This document shows, in pieces, positions 16,693 to 25,508 of a DNA stretch of 64,000 nt (the first letter of the stretch is position 1; every line of letters begins with the position of its first letter). Source of the DNA: UBA2357 sp002344625 (lineage in GTDB: Bacteria > Pseudomonadota > Gammaproteobacteria > Burkholderiales > Rhodocyclaceae); assembly GCA_937995335.1 (NCBI GenBank), contig CALKIH010000041.1, forward strand, positions 211,709-275,708, written 5' to 3'. Below the pieces are notes generated by a model that ran no database searches, was not told the DNA's origin, and was given only the letters and a program-made list of their open reading frames with translations. The position numbers and the translations under genes were made by a program.

Positions 16693-18198
16693 ATGAAGAT
16701 TTTACGGCGTTCGGCCGCGTTGCTGCTGATCGCCGGCTTCGCCATCGGCATCATTTTCTGGGGCGGCCTGCATGCTACCCTCGGCTGGACCAACTCCGAG
16801 AAGTTCTGTATCGGCTGCCACGAGATGCACGACAACGTCTATCTCGAGTACCAGCAGACGATTCACTACTCGAACCGCACCGGGGTGCGCGCGGTTTGCG
16901 CCGACTGTCATGTCCCGCGCGAATGGGGGCCCATGCTGGTGCGCAAGGTCAAGGCATCGCGGGAACTCTGGGGCAAGCTGACCGGCAGCATCGACACCCG
17001 CGAGAAGTTCGAAGCCAAGCGCCTGACCCTCGCGCGCCGCGAATGGCAGCGCATGCTGGCCAACGACTCGCTGGAATGCCGCAACTGCCACAGTCTGGAG
17101 AGCATGGACAAAGCGCGCCAGGCCAGCCGCGCGGCCGGACAGCATGCGCTCGCCCGTGACGAAGGCATCACCTGTATCGTCTGTCACCAGGGCATCGCCC
17201 ACCAGTTGCCGGCGGACATGGCCGACAGCGACTATCTGGAACCGACCCGCCCGGCGCTGCCGGACGCCGTCCCCGTCCCGGACGACGGAACACCTCCGCC
17301 AGCGGCCGGGCAGCATGCGGCCGCCCCGGCGCCCGTCGCTCCGGCACCGCCAAGCGCAGCGGTTTCGCCCTCCACCAGCCCCGCCCCCATCGACTGGAGC
17401 GAGGTCGAGAGCACCGAGATCGTCCTGCTCTATCCCGGCATCGCCCACCTCGGATGGCTCACCGGCGACGTTCGCGAGGGACGCTGGCGGCATGGCGGCG
17501 GCTGGGCTTTCAAGAACGGCGAAACCTGCTACGCCTGCCACTTCGACGAAACCGAGCGAATGGGCGGGCGCATCGTCACCGGCGCCAAGCTCGAACCTTC
17601 ACCGATCCCGGGCAAGGCCGCCGCGATTCCGGTTCGCGTACAGGCCGCTCACGACGGCGAAAGACTGCACCTGCGGTTCCGCTGGACACAACCGCCAGCC
17701 AGCGCCGGCGAGCCGATGGATGCCGACAACGTGGTCAAGCTCGCCTTCATGCTCGATGCGGGCAAGGTGGACAGTGCCGAGCGCAACGGCTGCTGGGCGA
17801 GTTGCCATGCCGACTCCCGCACCATGCCGTCCGGGGATCCCGCGCGCACCAAGCATGTCTTGAACGGTTCGCTGGAGAACGGGGTGTTCTACGATCTCGT
17901 CCAGTGGCGCAGCGGCGAAAATCGCGGTCACGACGGCCATGTCGCGGAACGCCGTGTGATGGAAGGCGGCCAGGCCCTAATCGAAGCCTCCGGGACGCGT
18001 GAAGGCGACGAATGGACGGTCACCTTCACGCGCAACTTCACCGGAGCTGCGGGGGATATCGGGCTCGAGGTCGGGGGCATCTACAACTTCGGCTTCGCGA
18101 TCCATGACAGCCACGCCGCCGGACGCTTCCATCACGTATCGCTGGGCTACACACTCGGCCTCGACGCCGAAGCGCTGATCACGGCGCGCCGGCGGTAA
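16693..18198 (+). CDS. NapC/NirT-type multihaem cytochrome c fused to an ethylbenzene-dehydrogenase-related haem domain
   Basis: A 501-aa membrane-anchored periplasmic cytochrome. One N-terminal anchor (about 8-27) is followed by a NapC/NirT-like tetrahaem part with CIGCH (39-43), CADCH (69-73), CRNCH (129-133) and CIVCH (161-165). A Pro/Ala-rich linker (about 185-233) leads to a C-terminal domain like the haem-binding EB_dh domain. That domain carries a fifth site, CYACH (279-283), and an unusual CWASCH (CX3CH, 367-372). NapC proteins pass electrons from quinol to periplasmic reductases; the fused domain may be the acceptor or a b-haem partner. ATG 16693 is preferred to TTG 16633. The natural electron acceptor is unknown. 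Confidence 0.8.
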   Translation: MKILRRSAALLLIAGFAIGIIFWGGLHATLGWTNSEKFCIGCHEMHDNVYLEYQQTIHYSNRTGVRAVCADCHVPREWGPMLVRKVKASRELWGKLTGSIDTREKFEAKRLTLARREWQRMLANDSLECRNCHSLESMDKARQASRAAGQHALARDEGITCIVCHQGIAHQLPADMADSDYLEPTRPALPDAVPVPDDGTPPPAAGQHAAAPAPVAPAPPSAAVSPSTSPAPIDWSEVESTEIVLLYPGIAHLGWLTGDVREGRWRHGGGWAFKNGETCYACHFDETERMGGRIVTGAKLEPSPIPGKAAAIPVRVQAAHDGERLHLRFRWTQPPASAGEPMDADNVVKLAFMLDAGKVDSAERNGCWASCHADSRTMPSGDPARTKHVLNGSLENGVFYDLVQWRSGENRGHDGHVAERRVMEGGQALIEASGTREGDEWTVTFTRNFTGAAGDIGLEVGGIYNFGFAIHDSHAAGRFHHVSLGYTLGLDAEALITARRR

Positions 18199-18207
18199 CG
18201 CGGGCAA

Positions 18208-18246
18208 ACGGGCACGCCACGGCTGTCTGGCCCGCGGCGTGCCCGT
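18208..18246. terminator. Bidirectional hairpin between convergent genes
   Basis: An 11-bp perfect stem (ACGGGCACGCC at 18208-18218 with GGCGTGCCCGT at 18236-18246) and a 17-base loop lie between the cytochrome gene and the fur-like gene. There is no clear U tract. Confidence 0.4.
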
Positions 18247-18252
18247 CGCGCC

Positions 18253-18672
18253 CTACCGCGCAATGCGGCTGCGCACCCTGATGATCACATCGACTTCCTC
18301 GAGCTCCAGACCCTCCGGCAGCTCCGGAGTCCCGACCACGCGCAGTTCGTCGGCCGCGACATCGGACAGCTCGCCGGTGCTCACATCGAAGATGTGGTAG
18401 TGCGGCGCGGTGTTCGAATCGTAGAAGACCCGCTCGGGATCGATCACGAGTTCCCTGACCATTTTTTTCTCGCGAAAGAGTTTTAGGGTGTTGTACACCG
18501 TAGCCCGCGAAACCTCCGGCATCTGTATCCGCACCCTGGCGAGGACCTGCTCGGCGGACAGGTGCACCGGACGGGCGAACAACACCTCTGCAATCGCGAT
18601 CCGCTGCAGGGTAGGCGGAATACCCGCGCTACGCAGCCGGTCCACTGCATTCCGGACAATTGTCATGACCAT
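18253..18672 (-). CDS. Fur-superfamily regulator (Irr/PerR-like, no structural Cys motifs)
   Basis: A 139-aa Fur-family protein. The winged helix includes GIPPTLQRIAIAEVLF and the recognition segment VSRATVYNTLKLFREKKMV. The regulatory half keeps HYHIFDVSTGEL, but the CxxC zinc motifs typical of Fur, Zur and PerR are absent. That pattern fits Irr-like or peroxide-sensing members better than classical Fur. It lies just downstream of the cytochrome c peroxidase gene on the same strand, with hairpins in between, so control of peroxide defence or haem-dependent genes is plausible. It is probably not the Fur that binds the boxes listed here. Confidence 0.82.
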   Translation of the reverse strand: MVMTIVRNAVDRLRSAGIPPTLQRIAIAEVLFARPVHLSAEQVLARVRIQMPEVSRATVYNTLKLFREKKMVRELVIDPERVFYDSNTAPHYHIFDVSTGELSDVAADELRVVGTPELPEGLELEEVDVIIRVRSRIAR

Positions 18673-18701
18673 GTGATGAGTCCCCCCCTAAAACGCACAA
18701 A

Positions 18702-18762
18702 CGCGCGGCTGAAAAACCTGCCGCGCGCTCGATTCGCAGCGTGGCGCCGGGCGGCGCCACGC
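18702..18762 (-). terminator. Two hairpins after the cytochrome c peroxidase gene
   Basis: A 10-bp stem at 18739-18748/18753-18762 and an 8-bp stem at 18702-18709/18720-18727 lie in tandem. On the minus strand the second hairpin is followed by TTTGTGCGTTTTAG, a broken U tract. They probably end or attenuate peroxidase transcription before the fur-like gene. Confidence 0.45.
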
Positions 18763-18784
18763 AATCATCCCCTCATCCGTCCGA

Positions 18785-19786
18785 TCAGCGGAACGGCTCC
18801 GGACGGGGCGTATCGTTGGACGACGGCGGCATCATCGGCAGCATCATCTGCGGCATGTCACCGCTGAGCGTCTTCAGGAAGGCGACGATCTTGCCGATTT
18901 CCTCGCCCGTGTAATGGCGGCCGAGTTGCAGCTGACCCATGATGTCGACCGACTCCTCGAGAGTCTTGGCCTGGCCGTCGTGGAAGTACGGATAGGTGTA
19001 TTCCACGTTACGCAGCGTCGGCACCTTGAAGGTGAAGCGATCGGCATCCTCGCCGGTGATCGAGTAGCGCCCTTCGACCGGCGAAGTGCTCGCGTACGGA
19101 CGAACGATCCCCATGCGCTGGAACGAAGTGCCGCCGGCCGCAGCGCCGTTGTGGCAGGCGGTACAGCCGCTGTCCTTGAACAGCGTATAGCCTTCCCGCT
19201 CGGTGGCCGTCAGCGCCTTGTCGTCACCCTTGAGCCATTTGTCGAAGCGCGAGTTCGGCGTCACCAGGGTTTCCTCGAACTCGGCGATCGCGGCGGTGAC
19301 CATTTCCATCTTGATCTCGCGCGCTCCGAACACCTTCTCGAACTCGTCCTGATAACCCGGAATCGAGTTGAGCACATCGAGCGCCAGGGTGTGCGGCATC
19401 GCCATCTCGACATCGGCCTGGATCGGCCCGGCTGCCTGCTCCTGCAGATCGGCGGCACGGCCGTCCCAGAACTGGGCGATCGCCAAGCTGGAGTTCAACA
19501 CCGTCGGCGCATTGACCGGCCCGGCCGACCACTTGTGGCCAATCGAGGTCTGCAGGTTATCGGTGCCGCCCCGCGACAGATTGTGACAGGTGTTGCACGA
19601 AATGATGCCGGACATCGACAGGCGCGGTTCGAAGTACAGCTTCTTGCCGAGCTCGACCAACGCCGGCTTGGCCGACACATAGGGCTCGATCGGCGTGATC
19701 GGCTCGTCGCGAACCGGCGCCGCCCAGGCGGCAGAGGATCCGACGGCGAAGGCCAAGGCGATGGCCAGCGAGCTTACCTTCATCAT
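18785..19786 (-). CDS. ccp: Dihaem cytochrome c peroxidase
   Basis: A 333-aa periplasmic enzyme that reduces hydrogen peroxide with electrons from small cytochromes. A signal peptide ends near AWAAP. The two c-haem sites are CNTCH (64-68, low-potential peroxidatic) and CTACH (208-212, high-potential). The family segment ELGKKLYFEPRLSMSGIISC and the FKVPTLRNVEYTYPYFHDGQ region are typical of CcpA/MauG-type peroxidases. A Met-rich tail follows residue 315. An FNR-type box lies about 100 bases upstream, matching the low-oxygen control seen for this family elsewhere. The fur-like gene downstream may also regulate it. Confidence 0.92.
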   Translation of the reverse strand: MMKVSSLAIALAFAVGSSAAWAAPVRDEPITPIEPYVSAKPALVELGKKLYFEPRLSMSGIISCNTCHNLSRGGTDNLQTSIGHKWSAGPVNAPTVLNSSLAIAQFWDGRAADLQEQAAGPIQADVEMAMPHTLALDVLNSIPGYQDEFEKVFGAREIKMEMVTAAIAEFEETLVTPNSRFDKWLKGDDKALTATEREGYTLFKDSGCTACHNGAAAGGTSFQRMGIVRPYASTSPVEGRYSITGEDADRFTFKVPTLRNVEYTYPYFHDGQAKTLEESVDIMGQLQLGRHYTGEEIGKIVAFLKTLSGDMPQMMLPMMPPSSNDTPRPEPFR

Positions 19787-19878
19787 GATGAACTCCTTCC
19801 GAGGAAAACCATTGATACAACTTGTGGACTCAGTCTAAATCCTGGACACAATTGGACACGCTTTCGAGTGCGCGATTG

Positions 19879-19892
19879 TTGACCTAAATCAT
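19879..19892 (-). promoter_or_regulatory. FNR-type box upstream of cytochrome c peroxidase
   Basis: On the plus strand the site reads TTGACCTAAATCAT, that is TTGAC-N4-ATCAT, close to TTGAT-N4-ATCAA. Its centre is about 100 bases from the ccp start. A class II start site would fall near 19844, leaving a leader of about 58 bases. The matching -10 region is only moderately AT-rich. Confidence 0.5.
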
Positions 19893-19964
19893 GGATCGGC
19901 GAGATCGGGACCCGATCCGGTCAGCTCGGAGGCATGGACCAACAGGCGTCACGCCGTCATTTCT

Positions 19965-19983
19965 AATGCGAGTCATTCTCGTT
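19965..19983 (+). promoter_or_regulatory. Fur-like box upstream of the imelysin operon
   Basis: AATGCGAGTCATTCTCGTT matches the 19-bp Fur consensus at 13 of 18 informative positions. It lies about 90 bases before the first imelysin gene, at a place where it could block the promoter. Iron repression of imelysin/IrpA operons is known in other bacteria. Confidence 0.6.
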
Positions 19984-20073
19984 TTTGTTAGAGTGCCTCA
20001 CGCGCGCCCACCTGCGCGTGCTGCCCAATTCCCCCTAACACGCTTCTTCCCCTCGACGGAGTCCGTACACCCG

Positions 20074-21357
20074 ATGAAGCCCACATTCAAGAGACTGCTC
20101 TCCCGCAGCGCGATCGCCATTGCCGCGCTCGCAACCGTCGCCCCGAGCCATGCGGCCGCCCCGGACGCGGTCGTAGGCCACTACGCCGACATCGCGCAAG
20201 CCATGTACTCCGACGCGCTCGCCGGCGCACGCGACCTGCAGGCGGCCGTGACCAAGCTGATCGCCGAGCCCAGCGAGTCCAACATGAAGGCGGCCCGCAC
20301 GGCCTGGGTGGAGGCCCGCGTCCCCTACCAGCAGACCGAGGCCTTCCGCTTCGGCAACCCCATCGTGGACGACTGGGAAGGCAAGGTGAATGCGTGGCCG
20401 CTGGACGAAGGGCTGATCGACTATGTCGACCCGGGCTACGGTACCGCCTCCGATGAGAACCCCCTGTATGTCGCCAATGTGATCGGCAATCCGCAGATCC
20501 GCTTCGGCGGCAAGGTGATCGACGCCTCGGAGATCACCAAGGAACTGCTCTCCGAAACCCTGCACGAAATCGGCGGCGTCGAGGCCAACGTCGCCACCGG
20601 CTACCACGCGATCGAGTTTCTGCTGTGGGGCCAGGACCTCAACGGCACCGGCCCCGGTGCTGGCAATCGCCCTTGGACCGACTATGCGCGCGGCGAGCAC
20701 TGCACGCACGGCAACTGCGACCGGCGGGCCCAGTACCTCGCCGTGGCGACCGAGCTCCTGATCGATGACCTGTCGCACATGAGCGCACAGTGGGCACCCG
20801 GCGGCGAAGCCCGCACCAGCCTTGAAAAAGCGCCGGCGAACGAGTCCCTGACGGCCATGCTGACCGGCCTCGGCAGCCTTTCGTACGGCGAACTGGCGGG
20901 CGAACGCATGAAGCTGGGCCTGATGCTGCATGACCCTGAAGAAGAGCACGACTGCTTTTCCGACAATACCCACAACTCGCATCACAACGATGTCGTGGGC
21001 ATTCATGCGATCTACACCGGCCAGTATACGGGTCGCGACGGCCGCGCCGTGAGCGGGCCGAGCCTGTCGGCGCTGGTCAAGCAGAAGGATCCCGCCCTCG
21101 ATGCCGAGATGCGCGCCAAGCTCGACGCCAGCCTGGCGGCGATGGAGGCCATCGTGAAGCGTGCCGAGACGGTCGAAGCCTATGACCAGATGATCGGCGC
21201 CGACAACCCGACCGGCAATGCCCACATCCAGGCGGCGATCGATGCGCTCACCGACCAGACCCGCTCGCTCGAGCGGGTGGTGGCTGCGCTGGGTCTCCAG
21301 CCGATCGCGTTCGAGGGCTCCGACAGTCTCGACAACCCCGAAAGCGTTTTCCAGTAA
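20074..21357 (+). CDS. Imelysin-family iron-regulated protein (IrpA-like)
   Basis: A 427-aa periplasmic or surface protein of the imelysin/EfeO-like peptidase_M75 family. A signal peptide ends near SHAAAPD. The family GxHxxE motif is seen in GYHAIEFLLWGQDLN, and WPLDEGLIDYVDPGY is a typical conserved segment. These proteins are linked to iron uptake, probably by binding iron or haem; protease activity is doubtful. ATG 20074 begins a clean signal peptide. It is the first gene of a four-gene operon behind a Fur-like box. Confidence 0.88.
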   Translation: MKPTFKRLLSRSAIAIAALATVAPSHAAAPDAVVGHYADIAQAMYSDALAGARDLQAAVTKLIAEPSESNMKAARTAWVEARVPYQQTEAFRFGNPIVDDWEGKVNAWPLDEGLIDYVDPGYGTASDENPLYVANVIGNPQIRFGGKVIDASEITKELLSETLHEIGGVEANVATGYHAIEFLLWGQDLNGTGPGAGNRPWTDYARGEHCTHGNCDRRAQYLAVATELLIDDLSHMSAQWAPGGEARTSLEKAPANESLTAMLTGLGSLSYGELAGERMKLGLMLHDPEEEHDCFSDNTHNSHHNDVVGIHAIYTGQYTGRDGRAVSGPSLSALVKQKDPALDAEMRAKLDASLAAMEAIVKRAETVEAYDQMIGADNPTGNAHIQAAIDALTDQTRSLERVVAALGLQPIAFEGSDSLDNPESVFQ

Positions 21358-21374
21358 GCGCCCCGCCAGACCCA

Positions 21375-21414
21375 CCCGCCCCGTCGCGACGCTCGTGCGT
21401 TCCGGCGGGGCGGG
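21375..21414 (+). terminator. Hairpin between the imelysin and dihaem genes (attenuator candidate)
   Basis: CCCGCCCCG at 21375-21383 pairs with CGGGGCGGG at 21406-21414. Only a short T3 follows. In an operon this may reduce downstream expression or protect the upstream message rather than stop transcription fully. Confidence 0.35.
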
Positions 21415-21463
21415 CGGTTTACATGGCCACGGCCGCTGCCCGTCCTGCCCGGAACGATCGATC

Positions 21464-22960
21464 ATGCCCACACCCCGCCTTCACGCCCTGGTGCTGCTTC
21501 CCGGGCTACTCCTCGCCGCCTCGTCCGGCCATGCCGCTGGCGACGCCGCCGAACGCGACCGGATCGCCGCGGCCGTCCAGCCCGCCCGGACGTTCGACCG
21601 CGCGGAGCGCTTCGAACTCAACCCCGCCGGCGCAGGCACCAGTCACAAGCTGATCAACACCAGCAGCTTTTCCCAGCCCTCCGCGAACATGAGCTTCGAG
21701 CGCCAGCTCGACTTCAAGATCGGAGACGGCATCTTTCGCAAGCTGTGGGTGTCGTCGCCAAGCTCCACCGAATCGTCGAACGGCCTGGGGCCGCTGTTCA
21801 ATGCCCGCTCATGCCAGTCCTGTCACCTGAAGGACGGCCGCGGCAACCCGCCATTGGGTGACGAGGCGGCGGTATCGATGTTTCTGCGCCTGTCGATTCC
21901 GCCACAGGACGATGCCGATCGCGCGGCGCTGGCCAGCCGGCGCCGCGCCGTGATTCCCGAGCCGACCTACGGCGGGCAGTTCCAGAACTTCTCGGTGCAG
22001 GGCGTAAGCGCCGAAGGGCGCATGGCGATCCGCTACGAAGAAAAGGCAGTGACGCTCGCCGACGGAACCGTGGTCAAGCTGCAGCAGCCGCGGTATCAGG
22101 CCGCCGACCTCAACTACGGCCCGATGCACCCCGAGGTGATGCTGTCGCCGCGCGTCGCGCCGCAAATGATCGGCATGGGCCTGATCGAGGCCATCGCCGA
22201 CGCCGACATCATGGCCGCCGCCGATCCGGACGACCTCGACGGCGACGGCATTTCGGGCCGGGCAAACCGGGTCTGGAGCGACACCCACGACCAGGTGATG
22301 CTCGGGCGCTTCGGCTGGAAGGCCGGCAAACCGACCATCGCCGACCAGAGCGCCCACGCGTTCGCGGGCGACATCGGCATCTCCTCGCATCTGCTTCCCG
22401 CCCCCTGGGGCGACTGCACCGAGCGCCAGCCCGAATGCCGCAATGCGCCGCACGGCTACGCCGGTACCGACGGCGTCGAGATCACCCGCGAAATGTTCGA
22501 CCTGGTCGTGTTCTACTCGCGCAATCTCGCGGTACCCGCGCGGCGCGGCGTCGACGCCCCCCAAGTGCTCGCCGGCAAGCAAGTGTTCTACGAATCCGGC
22601 TGCATCGCCTGTCACCGCCCCAAGTTCGTCACCCGGCGCGACGCCATCGACACCGAACAGTCCTTCCAGCTCATCTGGCCGTACAGCGACTTCCTGTTGC
22701 ACGACATGGGCGAGGGCCTTGCCGACAAGCGCCCCGAGGGCGATGCCGATGGGCGCGAATGGCGCACTCCGCCCTTGTGGGGCATCGGACTCACCGAAAC
22801 GGTGAGCGGCCACACCCGCTTTCTGCATGACGGACGCGCCCGCAACCTGCTCGAGGCGATACTATGGCACGGCGGCGAAGCCGAGCCGGCGCGTCAGCGG
22901 GTCGTCGCGCTCGGGCGTGAACAGCGCGAAGCGCTGCTCACCTTCCTCAACTCACTGTAG
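21464..22960 (+). CDS. Dihaem oxidoreductase (DHOR/thiol-oxidoreductase-like, IrpB-type)
   Basis: A 498-aa secreted cytochrome with two c-type haem sites, CQSCH (117-121) and CIACH (380-384). It belongs to the family annotated as dihaem oxidoreductase or thiol oxidoreductase, related to cytochrome c peroxidases. Conserved stretches are NGLGPLFNARSC and the closing LWGIGLTETVSGHTRFLHDGRARNL. In many proteobacteria the gene sits between two imelysin genes, as here. A role in oxidising or reducing iron in the periplasm is plausible but unproven. The ATG at 21464 precedes a signal peptide ending near GHAAG. Confidence 0.88.
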   Translation: MPTPRLHALVLLPGLLLAASSGHAAGDAAERDRIAAAVQPARTFDRAERFELNPAGAGTSHKLINTSSFSQPSANMSFERQLDFKIGDGIFRKLWVSSPSSTESSNGLGPLFNARSCQSCHLKDGRGNPPLGDEAAVSMFLRLSIPPQDDADRAALASRRRAVIPEPTYGGQFQNFSVQGVSAEGRMAIRYEEKAVTLADGTVVKLQQPRYQAADLNYGPMHPEVMLSPRVAPQMIGMGLIEAIADADIMAAADPDDLDGDGISGRANRVWSDTHDQVMLGRFGWKAGKPTIADQSAHAFAGDIGISSHLLPAPWGDCTERQPECRNAPHGYAGTDGVEITREMFDLVVFYSRNLAVPARRGVDAPQVLAGKQVFYESGCIACHRPKFVTRRDAIDTEQSFQLIWPYSDFLLHDMGEGLADKRPEGDADGREWRTPPLWGIGLTETVSGHTRFLHDGRARNLLEAILWHGGEAEPARQRVVALGREQREALLTFLNSL

Positions 22961-22969
22961 GGTCCCGTG

Positions 22970-24097
22970 ATGCCGTCCCTCCGCGTCAATCCTGCCGCAG
23001 CCGCCCTGTGCGCCCTCCTCCTGGCGAGCGTGCAACTTCAACCCGCGCGGGCGGCCACGCCAGGCGATGCCGACTACCGGACGCTCAACCGGGCGCTGGT
23101 CGCGAATCACGTCATCGTCCGCCAGCAAGCCCTGGCGGAACGGACCGCGACGCTCGCCCAGGCCGCCGGCGCATGGTGCGCCCAGCCCGGCGACGATACC
23201 CGCGCCACCCTCGACACAGCGTGGCGATCCGCCACCGATGCGTGGCAGAGCATTCAGCACGTCCGTTTCGGCCCGATCGAACTCTACATGCGCGGAATGC
23301 GCATGGCGTTCTGGCCGGATCCGCGCGACAACGTCGGACGGCAGCTCGACCAACTCATGGACGGGCGCGACCCGACCGCGCTCACGCCCGAACGCTTCGC
23401 GCGCCAGAGCATTGCGGTACAGGGCTTTCCCGCGCTTGAACGGCTCCTGGCCAACACCGCGCCCGACGCACCCGCCCCGGCCTCCGGCGGCGCCGAGCGC
23501 TGCGCCATCATTCAAGCCATCACCGCCAACATCGCCGCCATCGCCCACGACACGCTCGCGGACTGGCAGCAGGGCGAAGCGTCGTTCAGCGCCGTCGTGG
23601 CAGCCGCCGGGCAACCGGGGGCGCACTACCAGGATCCGCGCGAGGCGACCCTGGATTTTTTCAAGAGCCTGCACACCGCGGTCGAACTGGTAGCCGACCA
23701 CAAACTCGCCCGGCCGCTCGGCGACCAGATCGCCAACGCCCGCCCGCAGCTCGCGGAAAGCTGGCGCAGCGGGCGCTCGCTCGACCACATCCGCACCAAT
23801 CTCGCCGCGGCCGAGGCGCTCTATCTCGGCGAGGGTGGCCCCGGATTTGGCTGGCTGGCCGGCGAAGTGGGCGGCGATACCGCCCTCGACGCCCTGTTGA
23901 GAAAGGCCTTTGCCCAGACCCGGGCCAGCGCCGACGCGATTCGCCTGCCCCTCGAGCAGGCGGTTGCAGATCCCGCCGAGCGGCCCCGGGTCGAAAAACT
24001 GGCCCGTGAAGCCACCGCGCTCAAGGCCTTGCTCACGCAAAGACTGACCGTGGCCACCGGCATCCCGGTGGGTTTCAATGCCTTAGATGGTGACTGA
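22970..24097 (+). CDS. Second imelysin-family protein
   Basis: A 375-aa secreted protein with a signal peptide ending near ARAATPG. It belongs to the imelysin family, but its active motif reads GFPALERLL, the form usual in the second imelysin of such operons, in place of GxHxxE. AGGG lies eight bases before ATG 22970; a GTG three bases earlier is less likely. It ends overlapping the next gene (TGATGG), so the DUF1513 protein is translationally coupled. Function is inferred from the operon: iron binding or delivery in the periplasm. Confidence 0.85.
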   Translation: MPSLRVNPAAAALCALLLASVQLQPARAATPGDADYRTLNRALVANHVIVRQQALAERTATLAQAAGAWCAQPGDDTRATLDTAWRSATDAWQSIQHVRFGPIELYMRGMRMAFWPDPRDNVGRQLDQLMDGRDPTALTPERFARQSIAVQGFPALERLLANTAPDAPAPASGGAERCAIIQAITANIAAIAHDTLADWQQGEASFSAVVAAAGQPGAHYQDPREATLDFFKSLHTAVELVADHKLARPLGDQIANARPQLAESWRSGRSLDHIRTNLAAAEALYLGEGGPGFGWLAGEVGGDTALDALLRKAFAQTRASADAIRLPLEQAVADPAERPRVEKLAREATALKALLTQRLTVATGIPVGFNALDGD

Positions 24098-25221
24098 TGG
24101 ACCGGCGCCGCTTTCTCGCTTCGAGCTTCGCCGGCCTGGTCGGCACCGGCCTCGCGAGTCCGGTCCGGGCTTCGGCCCGATCGCAGCCGCGCTTCCTGGG
24201 CGCGCGCGACGACCCGAACGGCCGCTCCTACGCCAGCGCATTCGACCTGGACGGAAGACTGAGCATCGACGTCCCGACCCCCGGACGCGGCCACGGCGCC
24301 GCATTCGACCCCGGGCGTGGCGAAGCGGTCGTGTTTTCGCGCCGGCCGGGCACGTGGCTGACAGTCATCGATACGCGCGGCGGTGAACTGCTGCGCGAGA
24401 TTTCAGCCACCGCCGGGCGCAGCTTCAACGGCCACGGCTGCTTCTGCGCCGGACACCTTTTCGTGAGCGAAACGCTGGAGCGCGCCAGCCTCGACACGGC
24501 ACCGGCGGGCCGCGGGCTGATCGGTGTCTACGATCCAGGCGATGGCTATCGCCGGATCGGCGAGTTCCCGTCGCACGGACTGGATCCGCACGACCTCCGC
24601 GCGGTCGACGGTGAAACCCTGGTGGTTGCGAACGGCGGCCTCCTGATCGACCGCGACGCGCCGCGGATCAAGCTCAACCTCGCCACCATGGACCCCTCGC
24701 TGGCCTATTTCGACGCGCGCAATGGGCAGTTGGTCGCACAGCATCGCCTCGCGGCGACGCATCATCAGTTGAGCATCCGCCACCTGGCCGTCGCCGGCGA
24801 CGCAACGGTCGCGATCGCGATGCAGTACGAAGGCCCCTCGACCGCCCGCCCGCCACTGTTGGCCCTGCATCGCGATCGGCACGCCGCCCTGAGCCTGGTC
24901 GAGCTCCCCGACCCGATACTCGCCTCGCTGCGCAACTACTGTGGGAGTGCGGCGATCGATACCGAAGGGCGGACACTCGCCATATCGAGCCCACGCGGCG
25001 GCCTGACCGCTTTCGTCGACATCGCCAGCGGCCGATTGGTCGGCACCACCGCACTTGCCGACGGCTGCGGCCTTGCCGCGAGTGGTCGCCCCGGCGGCTT
25101 CATCCTGAGCAGCGGCCTGGGCGGCGTGATCACTTGCGACGCCGGGGGCACGGCGCAGGCGCTACCCGGCGAACCGCTCGCCCGCAGCCGCTGGGACAAT
25201 CATCTGCTGGCCTTGCACTGA
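24097..25221 (+). CDS. DUF1513 family secreted protein
   Basis: A 374-aa protein with a twin-arginine-like N-terminus (MDRRRFLASSFAGLVG), so it may be exported folded by Tat. The body looks like a seven-bladed beta-propeller of the DUF1513 family: PGRGHGAAFDP, NGHGCFCAGHLFVSE, GLDPHDLR and NYCGSAAIDTEG are repeat-like blade edges. DUF1513 proteins accompany imelysins and dihaem oxidoreductases in iron-regulated operons, but their biochemical role is unknown. It starts one base inside the stop of the upstream gene and is the last gene of the operon. Confidence 0.85.
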   Translation: MDRRRFLASSFAGLVGTGLASPVRASARSQPRFLGARDDPNGRSYASAFDLDGRLSIDVPTPGRGHGAAFDPGRGEAVVFSRRPGTWLTVIDTRGGELLREISATAGRSFNGHGCFCAGHLFVSETLERASLDTAPAGRGLIGVYDPGDGYRRIGEFPSHGLDPHDLRAVDGETLVVANGGLLIDRDAPRIKLNLATMDPSLAYFDARNGQLVAQHRLAATHHQLSIRHLAVAGDATVAIAMQYEGPSTARPPLLALHRDRHAALSLVELPDPILASLRNYCGSAAIDTEGRTLAISSPRGGLTAFVDIASGRLVGTTALADGCGLAASGRPGGFILSSGLGGVITCDAGGTAQALPGEPLARSRWDNHLLALH

Positions 25222-25508
25222 AACGCTACAGTCGGACACACATGCACACGCATTCATTGCTCGCCGGGGCGGCCGCCCCGCAGCGGGCGGGCGCGCATTG
25301 AACACCGCGGCACCGGGCGACACCGCAAGAGCAGGCACGGCATCGCTTGCTGCAATGCGATACAAAACACCCTCGAGGCTTCGTTTATCCTAGGCCAATC
25401 GAATCGCATCCGACCGGAATCCATGGCTGGCAGCCGACGACACCTTGAACGTCAAGCCCTGGTTCGACTCTGAGCGATTTCCCGACAGCCGAGACGAAGC
25501 CCGAGAAC

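Noticed and set aside
25265..25280. GC palindrome CGGGGCGG/CCGCCCCG after the DUF1513 gene
   Set aside because: It has no loop and no U tract, so it is not a convincing terminator; probably chance in GC-rich DNA.
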